The notes below the pieces were generated by a model. It was given only the letters and a program-made list of their open reading frames with translations. It was not told the origin of the DNA and did no database searches. Position numbers and translations under genes: made by a program. DNA of 64,000 bases, taken from positions 1 to 64,000 of the forward strand of contig CANMNB010000003.1 of the NCBI GenBank assembly GCA_947499145.1, given 5' to 3'. This DNA comes from an uncultured Arachnia sp. GTDB taxonomy: Bacteria; Actinomycetota; Actinomycetes; Propionibacteriales; Propionibacteriaceae. Shown here piece after piece: positions 26,661 to 35,823 of this stretch; the first letter of the stretch is position 1; the number at the start of each line of letters is the position of its first letter.

Positions 26661-28104
26661 CGCCTCCGTCGCCTCCACCCTCATCACCCGCGCCCACGTG
26701 CTCAACCCTGGCGAGGCCGGAGCATCCGGGCCGGTGGACGTCGACGTCACCGACGGAGTGGTCACCGCCATCCGGCCGACGCAGGGTCCCCGAGCCGGAG
26801 CCATCGACGCCCACGGGGCGCTGATCCTCCCCGGTCTCTGGGACGCCCACACGCACTTCTCCACCGCCGCGCTCATCGCCGACAGCGTGGACGTCGCAGG
26901 TGCCGGAAGTCTGGCCGGCGTGCTGGATCGACTCGCCGTCGCCGTGGCGGAGCGCCGGCACGACGGCATGGTGATCGGGTTCGGGTTCCGGGTCGGCACA
27001 AGCACCGAAACACCGACGGCCGGGCTCCTCGACGGGGTCCGGAGCGCGCCGACCGTGCTCCTGTCCGGCGACTTGCACGCGGTCTGGTTGAACACTGCCG
27101 CCTGTCGGGAACTCGACGTCCCGGTGGCGCGCGACGGTTTCCTGGTGGAGCACGAGGCTTTCGAGCTCACCCGTCGGATCATGCGGACACAGGACCAGTT
27201 GATCGACCAGGCCGTGGCCCGCGCCATGGCGGCGGCTGCTGCGCGGGGCGTCGTGGGCGTCGTGGACATGGAGATGGACTACGCACTGGATGCCTGGCGG
27301 CGCCGAGCGTCCCGCGCGACCCTCGCCCTCCGCGTGGAGGCCGCGACGTATCCGGCCGACCTCGAGCGTCTCGTGGCGGAGGGCTGGCGCACCGGCGACG
27401 ACGTCGCCGACCGCCTGCGGGTGGGTCCGCTCAAGGTCATCCTCGACGGTTCGATGAGTTCGCGCACGGCGCTCTGCTCGCACCCCTACCGGCACGCACT
27501 GCCCGGGCTGCCGCGCGGGAAGCAGAACCATCCCACCGAGGAACTGCACGGCCTCCTCGCCCGGGCCCGAGAGGCCGGGGTGCAGGCCGCCGTCCACGCC
27601 ATCGGCGACGAGGCCGTGCACCTTGTCCTCGACGCCTACCAAGCCACCCGCGCACGCGGGTCGGTGGAACACGCCCAGTTCATCCGTGACGAGGACGTCC
27701 CACGATTCGCGGAGCTGGGGATCACCGCGAGCGTGCAGCCGGCCCACCTGCTCGAGGACCAGGACGTCGTGGACCAGATCTGGCCCGACGCAGGCGACCG
27801 TGTCTTCCCGTTGCGGAAGCTCCTGCACGCCGGCGCCCAGCTCACGTTCGGCTCCGACGCCCCCGTCTCGCCGCTGGACCCGTGGCTGGCGATGCACGCT
27901 GCCACCAACCGCATCCACCACGCCGAGCAGGCCGTCTCACCTGCCCAGGCGCTGGCGGCGTCGGTCCGCACGCGGGTGGCCGTCGGCCAGCCTGCAGACG
28001 TGGTGCTGGTGGGGACATCGGCGGGAGCGCTGCTTGCCGGGGACTTCCAGGGTCTCGACGTGATCGCCACGCTCGTGGGCGGCGCCGTCACACACTGGAG
28101 CTGA
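26650..28104 (+). CDS. YtcJ-like metal-dependent amidohydrolase
   Basis: 484 residues of the amidohydrolase_3 group. Metal-site motifs: DAHTHF near residue 72, LKVILDGSMSSRTA in the middle, HAIGDEAVHLV, VEHAQFI and FGSDAPVSPLDPW with the catalytic Asp. The N- and C-terminal strands form the usual small beta sandwich. Substrate unknown; relatives hydrolyse exocyclic amides or carbamates. No signal peptide. Confidence 0.8.
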   Translation: MRTDASVASTLITRAHVLNPGEAGASGPVDVDVTDGVVTAIRPTQGPRAGAIDAHGALILPGLWDAHTHFSTAALIADSVDVAGAGSLAGVLDRLAVAVAERRHDGMVIGFGFRVGTSTETPTAGLLDGVRSAPTVLLSGDLHAVWLNTAACRELDVPVARDGFLVEHEAFELTRRIMRTQDQLIDQAVARAMAAAAARGVVGVVDMEMDYALDAWRRRASRATLALRVEAATYPADLERLVAEGWRTGDDVADRLRVGPLKVILDGSMSSRTALCSHPYRHALPGLPRGKQNHPTEELHGLLARAREAGVQAAVHAIGDEAVHLVLDAYQATRARGSVEHAQFIRDEDVPRFAELGITASVQPAHLLEDQDVVDQIWPDAGDRVFPLRKLLHAGAQLTFGSDAPVSPLDPWLAMHAATNRIHHAEQAVSPAQALAASVRTRVAVGQPADVVLVGTSAGALLAGDFQGLDVIATLVGGAVTHWS

Positions 28105-28110
28105 TGGGTA

Positions 28111-28734
28111 TCAGGGCTCGAACGGGGTCGGGTCGCCCGCACCGACGCGGACGATCTCCGGCTCGTCGCCGGTGAGGTCGACGACCGTCGTAGGGGTGGA
28201 GCCGCAGTCCCCGGAGTCGAGGACGGCGTCGACTTCGTGGTCGAGGGCCTCCTTCACGCTCCAGCCGTCGACCATCGGCGCCTCCTCGTCCGGGAGGAGC
28301 AGCGTCGACGACATCAGCGGCTCCCCCAAAGCCTCGAGGAGGGCGAGGGTCGTGCGGTGCTGCGGGATCCGCACGCCCACCGAGCGCTTCTTCGGGTGCT
28401 GCATCACCTTCGGGACCTCGCGGGTGGCGGGGAGGATGAACGTGTACTGGCCGGGCGTGGCCGCCTTCACGGCACGGAACACCCAGTTGTCCATCGTGAC
28501 GAACTCCCCGAGCTTGGCGAACTCGTCGACCATGAGGGTGAAGTGGTGTTTCGCGTCGAGGTGGCGGATGCGCTTGATCCGCTCCAGACCGACGGCGTTG
28601 CCGAGGGCACAACCGAGGGCGTATCCGGAGTCGGTGGGATAGGCGATCAGTCCGCCGTCCTGCAGGACCTGGACCACCTGCTGGATCGAGCGGGGCTGCG
28701 GGTTGTCCGGGTGCACGTCGTAGTACTGGGCCAT
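28111..28734 (-). CDS. YciO/Sua5/YrdC-family protein
   Basis: 207 residues. RNA-binding-type fold with the N-terminal motif GGLIAYPTDSGYALGC, KHHFTLMV and RIPQHR. It lacks the C-terminal Sua5 domain. YrdC/TsaC relatives make threonylcarbamoyl-AMP for the t6A modification of tRNA; sequences starting like this with YPTDSGYALG are closer to YciO, whose role is less clear. Convergent with the amidohydrolase gene. Confidence 0.8.
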   Translation of the reverse strand: MAQYYDVHPDNPQPRSIQQVVQVLQDGGLIAYPTDSGYALGCALGNAVGLERIKRIRHLDAKHHFTLMVDEFAKLGEFVTMDNWVFRAVKAATPGQYTFILPATREVPKVMQHPKKRSVGVRIPQHRTTLALLEALGEPLMSSTLLLPDEEAPMVDGWSVKEALDHEVDAVLDSGDCGSTPTTVVDLTGDEPEIVRVGAGDPTPFEP

Positions 28735-28764
28735 GGGGTCAGCTTATGACCGGAGGGCTCCAGC

Positions 28765-29172
28765 TCACCCCTCCGCGCCGTCGACCACGGTGATGGAGCG
28801 GGCCGTCGCCGAGCCGGAGACCCTCAGCTCGTCGATGCCGATGATTCCGAGGAACAGCGTGGGGTGCACGCCTCGAGCGTCCACCTGCATCACGTCGCTG
28901 GCGAGGCGCGCCGTGGCCGCGTAGCCCGCCGCCGACGCATACGCCTCCGCCGCTTCAACGGCGCGGCGCCCGTCCGGCACCAACCGGCCCTCGGATCCCA
29001 TCACCACTCGTTGCGCACCGGTTCGTGCCGCCTCCGCGGCGACGGCCCGCGCGCGCTGCTCAGCGCCCGCATGGCCAGCGAGGTCAACCCCCATCCCCAC
29101 GAGCACGATGAACCCGACGAGGCTGACGGCGGCCCACACACTCAGCGAGCCACGTTCGTCCGATCTCATCAC
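28765..29172 (-). CDS. TadG/Flp-assembly-like exported protein
   Basis: 135 residues. It starts DERGSLSVWAAVSLVGFIVLVGMGVDLAGH, a type IV prepilin-like head: G/S-type cleavage region followed by one hydrophobic helix. The exported part is Ala-rich. This fits the short TadG/TadE-like proteins at the end of actinobacterial tad clusters. It overlaps the preceding TadE gene by 4 bp. Last gene of a five-gene overlapping run. Confidence 0.65.
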   Translation of the reverse strand: MMRSDERGSLSVWAAVSLVGFIVLVGMGVDLAGHAGAEQRARAVAAEAARTGAQRVVMGSEGRLVPDGRRAVEAAEAYASAAGYAATARLASDVMQVDARGVHPTLFLGIIGIDELRVSGSATARSITVVDGAEG

Positions 29173-29585
29173 CGCCCCCTGAACGGGTCAACGGGGGAAG
29201 TGGCCGTGTCGGTGAAGGAGCGCCCACCAGGCAGGCCCGGGAGCGTGACGACCTCGAAGTCGCAGGACACAGTGACAGAGACTGAGCCAAGGCCTCCGAC
29301 GGGTACTCGCTGCCCCGCCGCATCCACAACGACGGTGAGTGAGCCACACTCCACGCCCGACTCGCGGAGCGCCTGGCGAGTGCTGTCGCTGCCCGAGGTC
29401 CGTGCGGCCATCGAGCCGCGCTCCAGGCTTGCAGCACGGGCGCCGTGGAAGGCCGCGGAGGTGACGGCTTGACGGACCAGCGCCTCCTCGGCGAGGGAGA
29501 TGACGAGCGTGATGAAGAGGGCGAGCGCTGGCACAATCACTGCCGCTTCCACGGCGATGTGGCCCCGATCCCCGGGCTCAGCCAC
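29169..29585 (-). CDS. TadE-family pseudopilin
   Basis: 138 residues: DRGHIAVEAAVIVPALALFI is the TadE motif (Gly before the cleavage site, Glu at about +5, then a hydrophobic helix). Two later Cys may form a disulfide outside the cell. TadE proteins assist Flp/Tad pilus assembly. Overlaps both neighbours. Confidence 0.75.
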   Translation of the reverse strand: MAEPGDRGHIAVEAAVIVPALALFITLVISLAEEALVRQAVTSAAFHGARAASLERGSMAARTSGSDSTRQALRESGVECGSLTVVVDAAGQRVPVGGLGSVSVTVSCDFEVVTLPGLPGGRSFTDTATSPVDPFRGR

Positions 29586-30471
29586 CTGTGTTCACCGCTT
29601 GCAGCTCGGCGACACGCACAGGGACCGTGTCGGTCAGCTCCATGTCGATGAGGCCGCTCCGTCCAATCCCCGACCACGACACCCGCCACGCTGTCGTCGC
29701 CGTGATGTCGTACTCTCCGGCGCTCTCGTACTGGTAGCCACAGGTTGGCGACGCCTCGTTCCGGATCTTGTCCCTGGTCCAAGGTGTCCCCGCCGCACAC
29801 GTGACGGAGTCGCCGTTCCCGAAGTCCCACGTCACGTGTTCAGCTGAGGCCGTTGCTGTGACGCTGTAGCCTCCCTCCGACACAGTGGCTGTCTGGGGAC
29901 CCCAGGTCTGGGGAGTCGGTTCGTTAACCCAAAGCCACATGTTCCAGCCCACGTATCCCACGTCGTCGGCTGCCGGGTAGATCCCCATGTCGATGGCTCG
30001 AAGATTCATCTGTGCCACAGCTCGTCTAGCGAGCTCCAGAGGGTCCGGTGGAGTCACTTCGGACGGTGGCACCCAGCGACTGAAGCGCATTCCCAAGTCG
30101 GGCAAACCTTGAAATGTTGCGCGAGTGCACTCCTGGATAAGCCCTTCATCGCGCCCGCCCCAAACAACTGCGGACAAAGAGGGTTGGGGGTTCAATGTAC
30201 GGCACCAAGCTTGCTGAGAATCGACCCATCGTCCCAAGGCTGTGGAGCAGGAGACGCTCCGACCCTCCATTTCGCATGCGGCCGGCCTCACCTGATTCTG
30301 ATGACTTGCCTGCGCGCCTCCGCTAGTAGGCGTGGTGACCACCACCGCGACCTCGCACACGGCTTCAGCCCGTGTCCAGTCGGCGTTGCATTTCACGTCG
30401 GCGACGGACTCACCGGAGTTGAGGATCAGCATGAGCACAGAGAGCAGAACAAGCACGGCGGGCCTCAGCAT
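29578..30471 (-). CDS. Secreted protein with PKD-like C-terminal region
   Basis: 297 residues with a signal peptide (MLRPAVLVLLSVLMLILNSG then ESVADV). The C-terminal part has HVTWDFGNGDSVTC and CGYQYESAGEYDITATTAWRVSW, the WDFGDG/Y-x-x-x-GxYxVT pattern of PKD/Ig-like surface domains, with a likely Cys-Cys disulfide. Similar proteins are found in actinobacterial tad clusters. GC content is lower than in the neighbours. Overlaps flanking genes by 7-8 bp. Confidence 0.65.
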   Translation of the reverse strand: MLRPAVLVLLSVLMLILNSGESVADVKCNADWTRAEAVCEVAVVVTTPTSGGAQASHQNQVRPAACEMEGRSVSCSTALGRWVDSQQAWCRTLNPQPSLSAVVWGGRDEGLIQECTRATFQGLPDLGMRFSRWVPPSEVTPPDPLELARRAVAQMNLRAIDMGIYPAADDVGYVGWNMWLWVNEPTPQTWGPQTATVSEGGYSVTATASAEHVTWDFGNGDSVTCAAGTPWTRDKIRNEASPTCGYQYESAGEYDITATTAWRVSWSGIGRSGLIDMELTDTVPVRVAELQAVNTGG

Positions 30472-31055
30472 GGCCCGATCTCATTCTCGCTATCCGCTAC
30501 TCTCCAATCCCCAGACTCATCCCGCTGAAGAGTCATGGAGCCCACTAAGGTCTCAGCGTTCGACGGCAAGACTTCTCCAGATTGATCAATGAATACCAGA
30601 TTCGATCGGTCGAAACAGAAGTTCACCGTGGCTTGGGAGGGCTGCAATTCCACGGCGATCTCCCGGAATTCGAGCTCTCCTCGGAATGTCTCGCCAGACT
30701 CACGCGCACGGACGACTGCGTCAATGAAGCGCCCTTCCTCAGGGCTCCCTTCGGCGGTGACCTCACCTATTGGCGAGAGGTCCGTGATGGAGGCATCCTG
30801 CATCAGCATGGCGTACACATCCCAATATGCTTCGAACGCCTCTACGACCAACTCTTCCTCGCTCGTGACACCCGACGAGGCTGGCGCGAGGGGACTGGGA
30901 GCAACCGATTCGGCGGGCGATGCCGTTGGCTGGGGCTTCGGTGACTCCGACGCCGAGGTGGGTATAGCCGAGGATGGCTGTACCGGCGTTGGCTCTGGGT
31001 CAGCTTGGCAGCCAGCGACAAGCAGAGCGGCCACGAGTATCAAGCGTCTGTACAT
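30465..31055 (-). CDS. Putative lipoprotein
   Basis: 196 residues from ATG 31055, chosen because GAGAGGA lies just upstream and the sequence then begins a compact lipoprotein signal, LLVAGC with lipidated Cys16; an upstream ATG at 31073 overlaps the previous stop. A Ser/Pro/Thr-rich linker (about 17-65) follows, then a domain of about 130 residues resembling nuclear-transport-factor-2-like folds (EAFEAYWDVYAMLMQ). Likely part of the same envelope cluster. Function unknown. Confidence 0.65.
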   Translation of the reverse strand: MYRRLILVAALLVAGCQADPEPTPVQPSSAIPTSASESPKPQPTASPAESVAPSPLAPASSGVTSEEELVVEAFEAYWDVYAMLMQDASITDLSPIGEVTAEGSPEEGRFIDAVVRARESGETFRGELEFREIAVELQPSQATVNFCFDRSNLVFIDQSGEVLPSNAETLVGSMTLQRDESGDWRVADSENEIGPC

Positions 31056-31069
31056 GGGGGTTCGTCCTC

Positions 31070-31435
31070 TCATTCGGAGGTGAGCTGTTGCACGGGTGCC
31101 CGTGCGGTCCTTTCCACGGCGGGCACTACACCAGGAAGTACGGAGACGGCCCTCGCGGTGACGGTGACTTCGACGTGGCTACCACTTCGCCGCGGTTGCA
31201 CCGCCACGTCGTGCAGTGAACCATTGGCGGCGGCTCGCTCGGCCTCCTCGGCGCCGTCCTGCAGCGAGCTGCCGTAGCTGGCCGCTGTGCGCGCCCCGTC
31301 CTGGGCGGCGGCCAACGCCGTGCTGTTGGCCCAAGCGATGAGTGCCCACTGCAGCGTGGCCAGGAGCACGAGCACGGCGACAGGGAACACGAGCGCCCAC
31401 TGGACGCTGTGGCTCAACCCCCGCTCGTTGATCAC
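31070..31435 (-). CDS. TadE-like pseudopilin, first gene of the cluster
   Basis: 121 residues from GTG 31435. NERGLSHSVQWALVFPVAVL begins the prepilin-like hydrophobic helix. The exported part contains AQDGARTAASYG, common in TadE-like proteins. The start is not certain because no good Shine-Dalgarno is seen. Divergent from pfp. Confidence 0.65.
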   Translation of the reverse strand: MINERGLSHSVQWALVFPVAVLVLLATLQWALIAWANSTALAAAQDGARTAASYGSSLQDGAEEAERAAANGSLHDVAVQPRRSGSHVEVTVTARAVSVLPGVVPAVERTARAPVQQLTSE

Positions 31436-31591
31436 GGGAGCATCTTGCCAGCCCTCTGCGGCCACGGAACAGTGTTGCTTCCATCCTGTGGACAACTGCT
31501 CCGGTCATCGCTGCCCGATCCTGCGCCAAGCGCGACAGGAGCCGTGCAATAGGCTGGGTTGGTCAGTCGCAGTCTCGAAAGGGAAACTCTT

Positions 31592-32812
31592 ATGGTCAAG
31601 AAGGTTGCCATCCTCACGGCGGGCGGCTTCGCCCCGTGCCTGTCCTCGGCGATCGGTGGTCTCATCGAGAAGTACACCGAGGTCGCCCCCGAGGTGGAGA
31701 TCATCGCCTACCGTCACGGCTACCAGGGCCTGCTGCAGGGCGACTTCCTCGAGGTCACCGACGTGGTGCGCAAGAACGCGTCCCTGCTCCACAAGTTCGG
31801 CGGCTCCCCCGTTGGCAACTCGCGCGTCAAGCTCACCAACGTCAAGGACCTCGTCAAGCGCGGTCTCGTGCAGGAGGGTGACAACCCCCTGAAGGTGGCG
31901 GCCGATCGCCTGATCGCCGATGGCGTCGACGTCCTCCACACCATCGGCGGCGACGACACCAACACCACCGCGGCGGACCTGGCCGCGTTCCTCGCCGAGC
32001 ACGACTACCCGCTGACCGTCGTCGGCCTGCCGAAGACCATCGACAACGACGTGATCCCGATCCGCCAGTCGCTGGGCGCCTGGACGGCCGCGGAGCAGGG
32101 CTCGATCTTCGCGCAGAACGTCGTCGCGGAGCACAACTCCGGCTCCCGGATGCTCATCATCCACGAGGTCATGGGTCGCCACTGCGGGTGGCTGACCGCC
32201 GCCACCGCCGCGGAGTACCGCAAGTGGCTGGACACCCAGGAGTGGCTGCCGGAGATTGGTCTCAGCCGCGAAGCCTGGGACGTCCACGCGGTCTACGTGC
32301 CCGAGGGCGAGATCGACATCGCTGCGGAGGCCGAGCGCCTTAACAAGGTGATGGACGAGGTCGGCAACGTCACGATCTTCCTGTCGGAGGGCGCGGGACT
32401 CGATTCCATCGTCGCCGACATGGAGGCCGCCGGCGACAAGGTCCCGCGCGATCCGTTCGGGCACGTCAAGCTCGACAAGGTCAACCCCGGCGCCTGGTTC
32501 GCGGACAAGTTCGCCCACCGCCTGAACGCCGAGAAGGTCATGGTCCAGAAGTCGGGCTACTTCTCCCGATCGGCTGCTGCCAACGACGCTGACCTGAAGC
32601 TCATCAAGGAGTGCACTGACTACGCAGTGGACTGCGCGCTCCGCGGCGAGCCCGGTGTCATCGGCCATGACGAGGAGAACGGCGACAAGCTGTCGGCCAT
32701 CGCGTTCGAGCGAATCGCAGGCGGCAAGGCGTTCGACATCACCACGGACTGGTTCGTCGCGATGCTCGCCGACATCGACCAGCCCCAGCCCAAGGCCGCC
32801 ACGGCCCACTGA
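31592..32812 (+). CDS. pfp: Pyrophosphate-dependent 6-phosphofructokinase
   Basis: 406 residues from ATG 31592 (AAAGGGA upstream). Phosphorylates fructose 6-phosphate with PPi, reversibly, and is the main glycolytic PFK of propionibacteria. Specificity markers are visible: GGDD at 119-122 (ATP enzymes have GGDG/GGEG) and PKTIDND at 147-153 with K148 and catalytic D151. MGRHCGWL is the sugar-phosphate motif. Length matches the homotetrameric short PPi-PFK. Single gene with its own terminator. Confidence 0.95.
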   Translation: MVKKVAILTAGGFAPCLSSAIGGLIEKYTEVAPEVEIIAYRHGYQGLLQGDFLEVTDVVRKNASLLHKFGGSPVGNSRVKLTNVKDLVKRGLVQEGDNPLKVAADRLIADGVDVLHTIGGDDTNTTAADLAAFLAEHDYPLTVVGLPKTIDNDVIPIRQSLGAWTAAEQGSIFAQNVVAEHNSGSRMLIIHEVMGRHCGWLTAATAAEYRKWLDTQEWLPEIGLSREAWDVHAVYVPEGEIDIAAEAERLNKVMDEVGNVTIFLSEGAGLDSIVADMEAAGDKVPRDPFGHVKLDKVNPGAWFADKFAHRLNAEKVMVQKSGYFSRSAAANDADLKLIKECTDYAVDCALRGEPGVIGHDEENGDKLSAIAFERIAGGKAFDITTDWFVAMLADIDQPQPKAATAH

Positions 32813-32821
32813 GTCCGGCGC

Positions 32822-32860
32822 CGACAGGGCCGCTTCCCAATCCGGGACGCGGCCCTGTCG
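32822..32860 (+). terminator. Terminator after pfp
   Basis: CGACAGGGCCGC (32822-32833) pairs perfectly with GCGGCCCTGTCG (32849-32860): a 12-bp stem and 15-nt loop, followed by CTTTG. Confidence 0.8.
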
Positions 32861-32920
32861 CTTTGCCATCATCGTGGCCCCCGGCTAGCTTGAGGACCAG
32901 AACATCAAGGAGGATGTCTG

Positions 32921-33796
32921 GTGACCCAACCATCATTCGGGCCCGAGTACGCCCGTTCCTGGCTTCTCGTGAATGCCACCCACACCCAGCGTTTCCGCAT
33001 CGCGGAGAAATCCCAGGCCGACGCCATCGTCATCGACATCGAGGACAGCGTCGCACCCACCCGCAAGGCCGAGGCCCGGGAGAACACCGTCGAGTGGCTG
33101 GCCTCCGGGGAGCATCATGCCTGGGTCCGCATCAACGGCTTCGGCACTGAGAACTGGGAACGCGACTGCCGCACGCTTGCCGAATGCAAGGGACTCGACG
33201 GCGTGATCCTGGCCATGGTCGAGTCGCCCGAGCACGTGATCCGGACCGCCGAGCTGCTGCCGCAGCGCAAGATCGTCGCCCTCGTGGAGACCGCCCGTGG
33301 CGTCCAGTCGCTCGGAGCGATCGCCGAGGCGCGGCCCACCTTCCGACTGGGCTTCGGGCTGGGCGACTTCCGACGCGACACCGGCTTCGACGACAGCCCG
33401 TTGACGCTGGCCTACACGCGATCCCAGTTCACGATCGCCGCCCGGGGCGCGGGGCTGCCCGGTCCCATCGACGGACCGGCGGTCGGCGCGCTCGGTGTCG
33501 CCCTGGCCGAGGCCGCCGGTGTCACCGCCCAGTTCGGCATGACGGGGAAGATCTGCCTCAACCCCGAGCAGGCGCCGATCGTCAACGAGATCCTTTCGCC
33601 CTCACAGGCCGACATCTCATGGGCGAACAGCTTCCTGGAGCAGCTGGACGAACGCGGCGGCGAAATCCAGGACGGCTCGGACCTGCCGCGGATGGCCCGT
33701 GCCCGCAAGATCCTCAACCTGGCGTCGATCTACGGCATCGAGGCCGCGGAGGGCTACACGGTCTGGAACGACCCCACCGAGGTGCACCACTCCTGA
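32921..33796 (+). CDS. HpcH/HpaI aldolase family, CitE-like lyase
   Basis: 291 residues from GTG 32921 (AAGGAGGA upstream). TIM-barrel C-C lyase: ADAIVIDIEDSVAP with metal-binding acids, WVRINGF, IVALVETARGV with catalytic Glu, GLGDFRRD and GKICLNPEQ. This is the stand-alone CitE type that acts on CoA thioesters such as malyl- or citramalyl-CoA; citrate lyase CitDF partners are absent. Convergent with brkB. Confidence 0.8.
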   Translation: MTQPSFGPEYARSWLLVNATHTQRFRIAEKSQADAIVIDIEDSVAPTRKAEARENTVEWLASGEHHAWVRINGFGTENWERDCRTLAECKGLDGVILAMVESPEHVIRTAELLPQRKIVALVETARGVQSLGAIAEARPTFRLGFGLGDFRRDTGFDDSPLTLAYTRSQFTIAARGAGLPGPIDGPAVGALGVALAEAAGVTAQFGMTGKICLNPEQAPIVNEILSPSQADISWANSFLEQLDERGGEIQDGSDLPRMARARKILNLASIYGIEAAEGYTVWNDPTEVHHS

Positions 33797-33808
33797 CTGC
33801 CGCCGGAG

Positions 33809-35041
33809 TCAGCCGCGGCGGAGCAGCTTGCCCACGAGCCAGGCCAGGAAGGCGCCCGCGCCGAGACCCGTGGCAGCGCCGAGCCCATACCCGACGGTGC
33901 TGCCGACCTTGACGCTACGACGGGCGACGTCCTGCGGCACGGGACGGTCGTCGCCGAGCACGGGCGGGTTGTCCGGGTCGAAGGTGGCTGCACGCAGCTC
34001 CTCCAGGCTCTTCTGGCCAGCCGCCCGCCGGAGGCGACGCTGCTCGTCGCGCACCCGCCAGGAGGGCTCCTCGAACTCGTCCGGGCGACGAACGTGGTGG
34101 TCGTCCTCGACGGCCTCCGCCGCGTCCTCGCCTTCCGCGGCCTTGTCTGCGTCCTGCTGGAGGCGGTCGTGCTCCCACGTGTCCGCGGTTCCGACCCAGC
34201 CGGCCACCATGAGGATGATCGTCGCAAGCAGGTTGAGCACGAGCATGAGCACGATGACCGGTCCGAAGACCGACGCCGCGGCGTTCCCCCGGAAGGCTCC
34301 GACCAGCAGACCACCGAGCTGCTGCAGCAGCGTCACCAAAACGGCGCCGGACAGGGTACCGATGAGCCAGGTCCTCCAGTTGGTGCGCTCCCCTGGCAAC
34401 ACCCAGAACAGGAAGGCGAACAGCAGCCAGCTCGCCACCAGGGTGAGTCCGATGCTCACCAGCCGAAGCAGGAGGGAGATGCCCGGTACGTCCTCCAGCC
34501 CAAGCCAGCCGATGATCTCCTCCGAGAACCCTGAGCCGGCGGCGGTGACGCCGAAGGCGAGCAGGACGCTGGCCAGGAGGCCAAGGAAGATGGCCAGGTT
34601 CTCCAGCAGCTCGATGAAGAAGTTCTTGGTCTCGGACGCCTCGATGAAACGGTCACGCCACATGGCGCGGAACGCCTTCTTCAGGTTGCCGATCCACTTC
34701 GACCCGGAGTAGCCGGCGGTCAGCAGCGCCACCAGCGTCGTGCCACGCCAATTGTCGAAGGCCTCCTCGAGGACCTCGTTGACGCTGCCGGCCAGGTCGG
34801 AATCACCGAGTTGGCCCTCGATCGTGGTCTTGATGACCTCGAACCACTCGGGCCTCAGCACCGTGAGTGTGAACCCGAGGACCGAGACCCCGAACAGCAG
34901 GATGGGAACGATCGACAGCACCGAGAAATACGTGACGGCTGCCGCGAACTGCGGACCCAACCGCTTGTTGTAGCGGTTCACCGCGGCCATGATGTGGGCG
35001 ACGACCGGGTGGCGGGTGATGCGCGTGATCAGATCCTTCAC
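33809..35041 (-). CDS. YihY/BrkB-family membrane protein
   Basis: 410 residues. Six transmembrane helices in residues about 35-280 with family landmarks GPQFAAAVTYFSVLSIVPI, WRGTTLVALLTAGYSGSKW and LPGERTNWR. A long charged cytosolic region (about 285-385) and one C-terminal hydrophobic segment with GYGLGAATGLGAGAFLAWLVG follow; this tail is an actinobacterial extension. The name ribonuclease BN is historical; function unknown, possibly envelope-related. Confidence 0.85.
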   Translation of the reverse strand: MKDLITRITRHPVVAHIMAAVNRYNKRLGPQFAAAVTYFSVLSIVPILLFGVSVLGFTLTVLRPEWFEVIKTTIEGQLGDSDLAGSVNEVLEEAFDNWRGTTLVALLTAGYSGSKWIGNLKKAFRAMWRDRFIEASETKNFFIELLENLAIFLGLLASVLLAFGVTAAGSGFSEEIIGWLGLEDVPGISLLLRLVSIGLTLVASWLLFAFLFWVLPGERTNWRTWLIGTLSGAVLVTLLQQLGGLLVGAFRGNAAASVFGPVIVLMLVLNLLATIILMVAGWVGTADTWEHDRLQQDADKAAEGEDAAEAVEDDHHVRRPDEFEEPSWRVRDEQRRLRRAAGQKSLEELRAATFDPDNPPVLGDDRPVPQDVARRSVKVGSTVGYGLGAATGLGAGAFLAWLVGKLLRRG

Positions 35042-35092
35042 CCCAGCGACTCTAGCGGTCGCGGAGGCATCACGCGCCGCAGCCGGGGCGGC

Positions 35093-35674
35093 TCAGACGG
35101 CCTTGGCCCGACGGCGCGCCGCCAGCTCGTCGCCCGGCAGCATAGGCACCTCGGCGGCGGCCTCCGGCGCAACACGTTCGGTGGGCAGGCTGCTCAGGGT
35201 GCCCTCGATTTCCTTCCAGACGCTCGAGACGGAGATCAGGAACATGCCCTGTCCGCCCTTGGTCAGGTCGAACAGTTCGTTGGCGTCACTGACCTCGTAG
35301 ACGCTGAAGCCGTCGCTGAGCAGCGTGATCTCGGTGAGGTCCTCGACCCCGCGAGCGCGCAGATGGTCGACGGCCACCCGGATCTGCTGGAGGGAGATAC
35401 CGACATCGAGGAAGCGCTTGACGATGCGCAGCAGGAGGATGTCGCGGAAGGAGTAGAGGCGCTGGGTGCCCGATCCACCGGCCTGGCGGATCTCGGGGAC
35501 GACCAGGCCGGTACGCGCCCAGTAGTCCAGCTGTCGGTACGTGATGCCGGCGACGCGATGCGCGACCGGGCCGCGGAAGCCCATGTCGCTGGGCAGCGGG
35601 GAGAAGTCGCCGTCGAACAGCAGATCCTGCAACGGTGACGGCCCGCTGGCCCTACTCGCCGACTTCTCAGCCAC
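35093..35674 (-). CDS. MerR-family regulator (Rv1830-like)
   Basis: 193 residues. MerR winged helix: GITYRQLDYWARTGLVVP, then RLYSFRDILLLRIVKRFLD and a dimer helix. It has no Cys-based metal site. The C-terminal part resembles Rv1830 of mycobacteria, the last gene of the garA block, as here. Conserved regulator linked by context to division and the envelope. Confidence 0.8.
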   Translation of the reverse strand: MAEKSASRASGPSPLQDLLFDGDFSPLPSDMGFRGPVAHRVAGITYRQLDYWARTGLVVPEIRQAGGSGTQRLYSFRDILLLRIVKRFLDVGISLQQIRVAVDHLRARGVEDLTEITLLSDGFSVYEVSDANELFDLTKGGQGMFLISVSSVWKEIEGTLSSLPTERVAPEAAAEVPMLPGDELAARRRAKAV

Positions 35675-35823
35675 GGCATCCCTCGCTTGTCCTGGAACTG
35701 CCGAACCGGTGCTCCCACCGGCTCCTGACCCCTAGACGCTAACCCCGCCGAACCCACCGGGTCAACGACACGCCCGGCAGTGGGGTGAGGAATCGCGCAA
35801 CCCTCAAGTTCTGCTTCATCCTC

